11,622 bases of DNA from an uncultured Methylococcaceae bacterium. GTDB taxonomy: Bacteria > Pseudomonadota > Gammaproteobacteria > Methylococcales > Methylococcaceae. Below are positions 7,021 to 11,622 of this stretch, in pieces; the first letter of the stretch is position 1; the number at the start of each line of letters is the position of its first letter. Where the stretch lies: contig CAIVXW010000459.1 in assembly GCA_903910005.1 (NCBI GenBank), positions 1 to 11,622 on the forward strand, read 5' to 3'. Under the pieces are notes generated by a model. The model did not search any database and had not been told where the DNA came from. It worked only from the letters and a program-made list of their open reading frames with translations. The position numbers were made by a program, and so were the translations under genes.

Positions 7021-7385
7021 GGCAGAATCAGTTTGGACACGGCGTTCAGCATGGTTTCCGGCTTGAACGGCTTGACCACCCAGGCCCGGGCACCGGCGGC
7101 CTGACCTTCCTGCTTTTTGGATTCCTGCGACTCGGTGGTCAACATGATGATGGGGGTAAACTTGTAGTTTGGCAGGGTTTTAACCCGCTTGACGAAGGTA
7201 ATGCCGTCCATGTTGGGCATGTTGACGTCACAGATGATGAGATGGATTTTGGTTCCGTCCAGTTTCTGCAGGGCATCCATGCCATCACACGCCTCAATGA
7301 CCTCATAACCGGCACTGGTCAGGGTGAGTTTGACCACCTGTCTGAGTGAGGCGGAATCGTCAATGATGAGTATGGTTTTGACCAT
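7017..7385 (-). CDS. cheY: CheY-like single-domain response regulator
   Basis: This 122-residue receiver domain accepts phosphate from CheA and would carry the signal to the flagellar motor or another output. Key residues are all present: D9/D10 in IIDDS, phosphoacceptor D53 in IICDVNMPNMDG, T83 in MLTTES and K105 in VVKPF. There is no output domain. I chose ATG at 7385 (MVKTILIIDDS), the usual family start. A TTG at 7394 would add three residues, and neither start has a good Shine-Dalgarno. It is the first gene of the chemotaxis block and lies 55 bp after fbp. The W102 after GARA, where many CheY proteins have Tyr, is common in this CheY subtype. Confidence 0.95.
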   Translation of the reverse strand: MVKTILIIDDSASLRQVVKLTLTSAGYEVIEACDGMDALQKLDGTKIHLIICDVNMPNMDGITFVKRVKTLPNYKFTPIIMLTTESQESKKQEGQAAGARAWVVKPFKPETMLNAVSKLILP

Positions 7386-7440
7386 GGTGTGCAAGGTATC
7401 TTGAAATGAAGGGAAAATGGGTGATTGCTACGCTCAAACC
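7386..7440 (-). other. Short fbp-cheY spacer with no clear promoter or terminator
   Basis: These 55 bp separate the last metabolic gene from the first chemotaxis gene. I looked for a hairpin followed by a T run, for a sigma-28 (TAAA, then GCCGATAA) element, for a sigma-54 GG/GC pair and for a sigma-70 pair, and saw none convincing. Either the chemotaxis operon has a degenerate promoter here or within fbp, or transcription reads through from gap-pykA-fbp. Confidence 0.4.
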
Positions 7441-8448
7441 TCAACCGGTAGCGGAGTGATACCCCACCACCCGCTCGACTTCATGGCGTGATCCCAGAAT
7501 AACCGGCACCCGTTGATGGATGTGCGTGGGGCTAACTGCCAGGATGCGTTCACGGCCGGTCGAGGCCGCCCCACCGCCCTGTTCAATGATGAATCCCATG
7601 GGGTTGGCTTCATACAGCAGGCGCAGCCGACCCGGTTTGGCCGGGTTGCGGTTGTCGCCCGGATAAAGAAAGATGCCGCCCCGGGTCAGGATGCGGTAGA
7701 CCTCCGCCACCATGGAGGCAATCCAGCGCATGTTGAAGTTTTTTTCACGGCCACCGTCGGTGCCCCTGAGGCATTCGTCGATGTAACGTTGCACCGGAGC
7801 CTCCCAGTACCGCTGATTGGAGATGTTGATGGCAAATTCAGCGGTGTCGGCAGGAACCTGCATGTTCGGGTGGGTGAGGACGAATTCACCGATGTCCCGA
7901 TCCAGGGTAAAACCGTTGACGCCGTTGCCGGTGGTCAGGATTAAAACGGTTGCAGGCCCGTAGACACAGAAACCGGCCGCCACCTGGTGTATGCCCGCCT
8001 GCAGAAAATCGGGAGCCGTTGCGGGGCGGGTGTGATCCGGGGCACGCAGGATCGAGAAGATGGTACCGACCGACAGGTTCACGTCAATGTTGGAAGAACC
8101 GTCCAGCGGATCAAAGGCGATCAGGTATTTGCCTTTGGGGTAGGCAAGCGGAATGGGGATCGGGTCTTCGGCTTCCTCTGAAACCATGCCGGTCAGGTGC
8201 CCGGTCCATTCCAGGGCGGCCACCATCTGCTCATGGGTCATCACGTCCAGCTTTTTCTGGGCCTCGCCCTGCACATTGTCCGAACCGGCCGCGCCGAGGG
8301 TTCCGCTCAAGGCTCCCCGGTTGACGGCATGGGCAATGGCCTTGCAGGCGGAGGCGACGTCGCAGAGCAGCAGGGTCAGTTCGCCGGTGGCACCGGGATT
8401 GCGGCGTTGCTCATGAATCAGGAACTGGAACAGGTGTTCGCCGGGCAT
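7441..8448 (-). CDS. fbp: Class I fructose-1,6-bisphosphatase
   Basis: Hydrolyses fructose 1,6-bisphosphate to fructose 6-phosphate in gluconeogenesis and, in autotrophs, the Calvin cycle. The 335-residue length matches bacterial class I enzymes. Metal-site and substrate motifs are intact: SEEAED (about 90-95), FDPLDGSSN (112-120) and the signature GRLRLLYEANPMG (273-285). NFNMRWIASMVAE (237-249) and GGIFLYP (257-263) are also typical. The ATG at 8448 shares one base with the pykA stop (TAATG), and GGAG lies 7 nt upstream, so translation is well supported and probably coupled to pykA. It is notable that the gene for this gluconeogenic enzyme is coupled to one for glycolytic pyruvate kinase; flux direction would then have to be set allosterically. 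High confidence. Confidence 0.97.
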   Translation of the reverse strand: MPGEHLFQFLIHEQRRNPGATGELTLLLCDVASACKAIAHAVNRGALSGTLGAAGSDNVQGEAQKKLDVMTHEQMVAALEWTGHLTGMVSEEAEDPIPIPLAYPKGKYLIAFDPLDGSSNIDVNLSVGTIFSILRAPDHTRPATAPDFLQAGIHQVAAGFCVYGPATVLILTTGNGVNGFTLDRDIGEFVLTHPNMQVPADTAEFAINISNQRYWEAPVQRYIDECLRGTDGGREKNFNMRWIASMVAEVYRILTRGGIFLYPGDNRNPAKPGRLRLLYEANPMGFIIEQGGGAASTGRERILAVSPTHIHQRVPVILGSRHEVERVVGYHSATG

Positions 8449-9890
8449 TATTGTTCTCCGGTACGGACGATTTTCATCGCATTGGTTGAACCCCGAATGC
8501 CCCGGATATCGCCCCGGGTAAGAACCACCAGATCGCCTTTTTTGAGCAGGTCCCGTTTGACGAATTCATCCAGTATCTGCCGGTATAACCGGGTTTCGTC
8601 GATCTCGCAGCCAGGATCAAAGCTCAGGGGATACACCCCCCGGTACAGCGTCACCTTGCGGCAGGTTTTCTCGTGGCGGGTCAGGGCGTAAATGGGAATG
8701 CCCGAACTGATGCGGGACATCCACAGCGGCGTGTAGCCGGTTTCGGTCAGGGCACCGATGGCCTTGACCGGCAGGTGATTGGCCACGTACATGGCGGCCA
8801 TGGCAATGGCCTCATCCACCCGGTCGAAGGTTTCATCAAGCCGGTGATGGGAATGTTGCAGGACGGGGTGGGTTTCGGCCTGGAGACAGATGCGGTGCAT
8901 GGATTCAACCGCCTTGTCCGGGTAACTGCCGCTGGCCGTCTCGGCGGACAGCATGACCGCATCGGTACCGTCGATGACGGCGTTGGCCACGTCGAATACC
9001 TCGGCCCGGGTGGGCATGGGGTTCAGGATCATGGATTCCATCATCTGGGTGGCGGTAATGACCGCCCGATCCCGGTGCCGTGCCATTTTGATCAGGTCCT
9101 TCTGCACCCAGGGCAGGCGGGCATCACCGATTTCCACCCCCAGATCGCCCCGCGCCACCATGATGGCATCGGAGGCGTCAATGATGGCCTCAATGACACC
9201 GGGTTCGAGGGCTTCGCAGCGTTCAATTTTGGCCACCAGACCGGCATCGCCCCCCGCCGCCCGCAACAGAACCCGGGCTTCCTTGATGTCGTCGGCACTG
9301 CGCGGAAACGACACCGCCAGAAAATCAGCGTCAATTGCGGCGGCGGTTTTGATGTCGGCCCGATCCTTGTCGGTCAGGGCAGCCGCGGAAAGCCCCCCGC
9401 CCTGCTTGTTGATGCCCTTGTAACTGGACAGCACCCCGCCGATCTGAACCCGGCAGATCACCCGGCTTGCCTCAATGGCATCAACTTCCAGTACGATACG
9501 GCCGTCATCCAGCAGCAGGACATCGCCTGGCGACACATCGTGTGGCAGATCGGCATAATGGCAGCCGACCTGATGATCGTCACCCTGATCCGGGGGGTGT
9601 TGGGTATCGAGGTCGAAGCGGGTGCCTGCCACCAGATGAACCCGCATATCGTCCCTGAAGCGGGCAATCCGTATTTTGGGGCCCTGCAGATCCACCAGGA
9701 TGCCGACATGCCGACCCATCTCACGCGACAGGTTTCTGACACAGTCGGCCCGCCATTTGTGGGTGTCGGCTTCACCGTGGGAAAAATTCAGTCGAACCAC
9801 ATCGACGCCAGCCCTGATAACCCGCTCCAGCACGCCCGGTTCGTCAGTAGCCGGGCCCAGGGTTGCTACAATTTTGGTTCGCCGGGCCAT
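8448..9890 (-). CDS. pykA: Pyruvate kinase, PykA (type II) subfamily
   Basis: Converts phosphoenolpyruvate and ADP to pyruvate and ATP, the last step of glycolysis. The 480 residues begin MARRTKIVATLGPATD and match the length and sequence style of E. coli PykA rather than PykF, notably the segments YKGINKQGGGLS (157-168) and LAVSFPRSADD (191-201). Active-site elements are visible: LNFSHG (34-39), LDDGR (127-131), K221 and E223 in LVAKIER, MVARGDLGVE (244-253), TATQMMESM (279-287) and DGTDAVMLSAET (307-318). The C-terminal allosteric domain ends with the GSTN segment (467-470). The reading frame extends 20 codons further upstream, but those overlap gap, and ATG 9890 aligns with the family start and follows GGGG. 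It begins 2 bp after the gap stop. Confidence 0.96.
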   Translation of the reverse strand: MARRTKIVATLGPATDEPGVLERVIRAGVDVVRLNFSHGEADTHKWRADCVRNLSREMGRHVGILVDLQGPKIRIARFRDDMRVHLVAGTRFDLDTQHPPDQGDDHQVGCHYADLPHDVSPGDVLLLDDGRIVLEVDAIEASRVICRVQIGGVLSSYKGINKQGGGLSAAALTDKDRADIKTAAAIDADFLAVSFPRSADDIKEARVLLRAAGGDAGLVAKIERCEALEPGVIEAIIDASDAIMVARGDLGVEIGDARLPWVQKDLIKMARHRDRAVITATQMMESMILNPMPTRAEVFDVANAVIDGTDAVMLSAETASGSYPDKAVESMHRICLQAETHPVLQHSHHRLDETFDRVDEAIAMAAMYVANHLPVKAIGALTETGYTPLWMSRISSGIPIYALTRHEKTCRKVTLYRGVYPLSFDPGCEIDETRLYRQILDEFVKRDLLKKGDLVVLTRGDIRGIRGSTNAMKIVRTGEQ

Positions 9891-9892
9891 GT

Positions 9893-10906
9893 TTACCCCG
9901 CGTTCATCAGGGCGACGGTGGTATCCAGCATCCGGTTGGAGAAGCCCCATTCGTTGTCATACCAGGCCAGCACCTTGACCATATTGCCCTGCATGACCTT
10001 GGTAAGGGTGGCTTCGTAAATGGACGAGCGTGGATCGTGGTTGAAATCCATCGACACCAGCGGGGCATCGTTGTAACCCAGGATGCCCTTGAGTGGCCCT
10101 TCAGACGCCGCCCGCAGGATGTCATGAATTTCTTCCTTTGAGGTATTGCGGGCTGCCACAAAACTGAGATCGACCAGTGAAACATTGATGGTGGGAACCC
10201 GAATGGCGAAGCCGTCCAGTCGTCCGGCCAGTTCCGGCATCACCAGACCGACAGCCGCCGCCGCCCCGGTTTTGGTGGGAATCATCGACTGGGTAGCCGA
10301 GCGGGCCCGACGCAGATCCTTGTGGTACACGTCGGTCAGTACCTGGTCGTTGGTGTAGGCGTGGATGGTGGTCATCAGGCCGTGTTGCAGGCCGATGGCC
10401 TGATGCAGCGGCTGCACCAGCGGAGCCAGGCAGTTGGTGGTGCAGGAGGCGTTGGAGATGACCGTATCGGTGGGTTTGAGGGTCGCGTGATTGACCCCGT
10501 AGACGATGGTGGCATCCACGTCTTCGCCGCCCGGGGCCGAGATGATGACCTTTTTGGCACCGGCAGTGATGTGGGCCTGCGTCTTTGCCTTGGTGGTAAA
10601 GATACCGGTACACTCGTGTACCACGTCAACCCCCAGCTCTGCCCAGGGCAGTTTGGCCGGGTCTTTCTCGGCCAGTACCCGGATGCGGTCGCCATTCACG
10701 ACCATATAATCGCCGTCCACGCTGAGGGTTCCGCCGAAACGGCCATGCACCGTGTCGTATTGGGTCAGGTGTGCGTTGGTTTTGGCGTCACCCAGGTCGT
10801 TGACCGCCACGATACGGATTTCTCCGGTACGGTTTTGTTCGTAAAGGGCACGCAGGACGTTGCGGCCAATACGGCCGTATCCGTTGATGGCAACATTGAT
10901 GGTCAT
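9893..10906 (-). CDS. gap: Glyceraldehyde-3-phosphate dehydrogenase, type I
   Basis: Interconverts glyceraldehyde 3-phosphate and 1,3-bisphosphoglycerate with NAD(P). The 337 residues contain the nucleotide-binding start INGYGRIGRNVLRALYE (7-23), the acidic VNDLGD (35-40) typical of NAD-using enzymes, catalytic C155 in SNASCTTNCLAP, H182 in TIHAYTNDQ, the phosphate-binding RRARSATQSMIPTKTGAA (199-216) and the C-terminal WYDNEWGFSNRM (315-326). All catalytic residues are intact and length is normal. GGAG lies 7 nt before ATG 10906. It heads the minus-strand metabolic block and is followed after 2 bp by pykA. The usual phosphoglycerate kinase gene is not between them. A preference for NAD is inferred from the VND motif alone. 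Confidence 0.97.
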   Translation of the reverse strand: MTINVAINGYGRIGRNVLRALYEQNRTGEIRIVAVNDLGDAKTNAHLTQYDTVHGRFGGTLSVDGDYMVVNGDRIRVLAEKDPAKLPWAELGVDVVHECTGIFTTKAKTQAHITAGAKKVIISAPGGEDVDATIVYGVNHATLKPTDTVISNASCTTNCLAPLVQPLHQAIGLQHGLMTTIHAYTNDQVLTDVYHKDLRRARSATQSMIPTKTGAAAAVGLVMPELAGRLDGFAIRVPTINVSLVDLSFVAARNTSKEEIHDILRAASEGPLKGILGYNDAPLVSMDFNHDPRSSIYEATLTKVMQGNMVKVLAWYDNEWGFSNRMLDTTVALMNAG

Positions 10907-10957
10907 GGTTTGGCTCCGTGTTATGGTTGGTGGGTATGGGGATCATTCCGGACGAAA

Positions 10958-10980
10958 CCCGTGTCTACGGGCTACACGGG
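10958..10980. promoter_or_regulatory. Inverted repeat in the gap / 11025-gene divergent region
   Basis: CCCGTGT (10958-10964) and ACACGGG (10974-10980) form a perfect 7-bp inverted repeat around a 9-nt centre. It lies about 50 bp upstream of the gap start codon and 45 bp upstream of the divergent gene. It could be a repressor/activator operator serving both directions or a hairpin in the gap leader. On the minus strand it is followed only by TTTCGT, so it is not a good intrinsic terminator. Function is inferred from position. Confidence 0.4.
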
Positions 10981-11013
10981 GCAGAATACAAAAGCCCACA
11001 TAACAAGTCCAGT

Positions 11014-11019
11014 AGAAGG
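11014..11019 (+). promoter_or_regulatory. Ribosome binding site of the 141-residue gene
   Basis: AGAAGG lies 5 nt before the ATG at 11025 and supports that start codon. Confidence 0.6.
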
Positions 11020-11024
11020 TATTC

Positions 11025-11450
11025 ATGTTGAGCCGGGAAACATTTTATCGCCCCCCCGCCATACGCCGCGAGGCCAGAACCCTGCCTGCGGCACTGTACA
11101 ACACAACCCGGATCCTGCTGTATCATGGCGGGCAGGGCGTCCTGTTTGTGCCCATTCGCAGCATGCTGTTCCAGGCCGTGATCGGCAGCGAGGAAATTCT
11201 CTTTGTGGATGCGGCGGTTTCCCGCAGCCTCGTTGTATTGGTGTGGCAATCCTTCCGGCTGCGGGAACGGCCAGGACTCGACAGCCCGGTGCCTTTTGAG
11301 GTCAGTTACCATGACCCGGAGGCTCTGGGCATCATGCCCCGGTTGCAGGGTGAGTTCACCCGGGCCGTCAATGCCACGCAGCAAAAACTGCGTGGTGCCG
11401 AACCGGCACCCGGCCGGGTAATTGAACTGATACGTAAAAGACCGCCTTGA
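11025..11450 (+). CDS. Uncharacterised 141-residue protein coupled to a heme oxygenase-like gene
   Basis: I do not recognise a named family. The protein has no signal peptide or evident membrane helix. It is basic at both ends, with central hydrophobic strands GVLFVPIRSMLF (38-49) and EEILFVD (56-62). A segment VVLVWQSFRLRER (70-82) and a YHDPEALGIMPRLQGEF stretch (95-111) look like conserved blocks. There is no cysteine. A good Shine-Dalgarno precedes the ATG. Its TGA overlaps the ATG of the following gene (TGATG), so the two are translationally coupled and probably act in one process, perhaps heme or bilin metabolism; that is inference. A frame on the opposite strand spans this region but lacks any family-like sequence, and the plus-strand reading is favoured by the ribosome site and coupling. 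Confidence 0.8.
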   Translation: MLSRETFYRPPAIRREARTLPAALYNTTRILLYHGGQGVLFVPIRSMLFQAVIGSEEILFVDAAVSRSLVVLVWQSFRLRERPGLDSPVPFEVSYHDPEALGIMPRLQGEFTRAVNATQQKLRGAEPAPGRVIELIRKRPP

Positions 11451-11622
11451 TGACCAACCCACGCTTGACCGCACTCCGCGAACACACCCGGGCCGAACAC
11501 CTGCGACTGGAGCAACACCTGAATCTGCTGCGGGCAGATTTTTCCCTGACGCAATATGCAGACCTCTTGAAGGGGTTTCTCGGCTATTACCGTCCGCTGG
11601 AACAACGCCTTCTGGCTCTGAC
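11450..11622 (+). CDS. Biliverdin-producing heme oxygenase-like protein (5' part only)
   Basis: Only 57 complete codons are present before the right edge. The N terminus LTALREHTRAEHLRLEQ (6-22) aligns with the first helix of bacterial heme oxygenases of the bacteriophytochrome-associated (BphO/HemO) kind. H17 is in the position of the proximal heme ligand and is followed by the usual RLE. Further on, FSLTQYADLLKGFLGYYRPLE (32-52) matches the next helices. Such enzymes open heme to biliverdin, CO and iron, providing a chromophore for phytochromes or iron for growth. The start overlaps the preceding stop as TGATG, with no separate Shine-Dalgarno evident. Which role applies depends on the next gene, which is outside the window. 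Confidence 0.85.
   Translation, partial: MTNPRLTALREHTRAEHLRLEQHLNLLRADFSLTQYADLLKGFLGYYRPLEQRLLAL

Larger units (their letters stand above)
10907..11024. other. Divergent intergenic region
   Basis: These 118 bp must hold the promoters of gap (leftward) and of the plus-strand pair (rightward). TATTCT-like (minus strand, around 10983-10988) and CATAAC-like (plus strand, around 10999-11004) boxes exist, but none has a convincing -35 element at 16-18 bp, so no promoter is placed. The only clear structure is the inverted repeat at 10958-10980. Confidence 0.5.

Noticed and set aside
9891..9950. 20-codon N-terminal extension of pyruvate kinase
   Set aside because: It would overlap the gap coding sequence; the residues upstream of MARRTKIV are not typical of the family, and ATG 9890 has a GGGG element before it.
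8673..10019. 448-codon plus-strand open frame opposite pykA
   Set aside because: It is antisense to a gene with all pyruvate kinase motifs; its Gly/His/Gln-rich translation resembles no family. High G+C codon bias commonly leaves such open antisense frames.
10965..11474. 169-codon minus-strand open frame opposite the 141-residue gene
   Set aside because: The plus-strand reading has a good Shine-Dalgarno and a stop/start overlap with the heme oxygenase-like gene, while the minus-strand frame has neither a motif nor an evident ribosome site and would overlap the divergent promoter region.

Overview
The window is chromosomal, roughly 60% G+C by eye and densely coding. It reads as a gammaproteobacterium. 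Pointers are an E. coli PykA-type pyruvate kinase, a class I fructose-1,6-bisphosphatase, a proteobacterial type I GAPDH, and a chemotaxis cluster whose order resembles the Pseudomonas 'Che2' (F7-class) clusters. A methanotroph, sulfur oxidiser or similar autotroph/C1 user is possible but cannot be settled from this window.

Nearly everything is on the minus strand and reads from right to left. A carbon-metabolism block comes first: gap (10906-9893), pykA (9890-8448) and fbp (8448-7441). The spacing is 2 bp between gap and pykA, and the pykA stop and fbp start share one base. About 55 bp later a chemotaxis block begins: cheY (7385-7017), a STAS protein (7020-6727), cheA (6737-4632), a secreted TAXI-like protein (4599-3025), an unrecognised 170-residue protein (3028-2516), cheR (2497-1691), cheD (1698-1204) and cheB (1207-131). 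Most junctions overlap, so this is very likely one operon. At the far left another minus-strand gene starts at position 61 and runs off the window.

The chemotaxis block encodes a histidine kinase (CheA), its response regulator (CheY) and the receptor-adaptation enzymes (CheR methyltransferase, CheB methylesterase, CheD deamidase). It has no cheW and no chemoreceptor gene. In Che2-like clusters those genes sit between cheA and cheR. Here that slot holds a secreted ligand-binding-like protein translationally coupled to an uncharacterised soluble protein. This is the most interesting feature of the window.

On the right, a 118-bp divergent region separates gap from a plus-strand pair: an uncharacterised 141-residue protein (11025-11450) and, overlapping its stop codon, the start of a biliverdin-producing heme oxygenase-like protein that is cut by the window edge. 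No tRNA, rRNA, CRISPR array, insertion sequence or phage gene was seen, and no gene-free stretch exceeds 300 bases.
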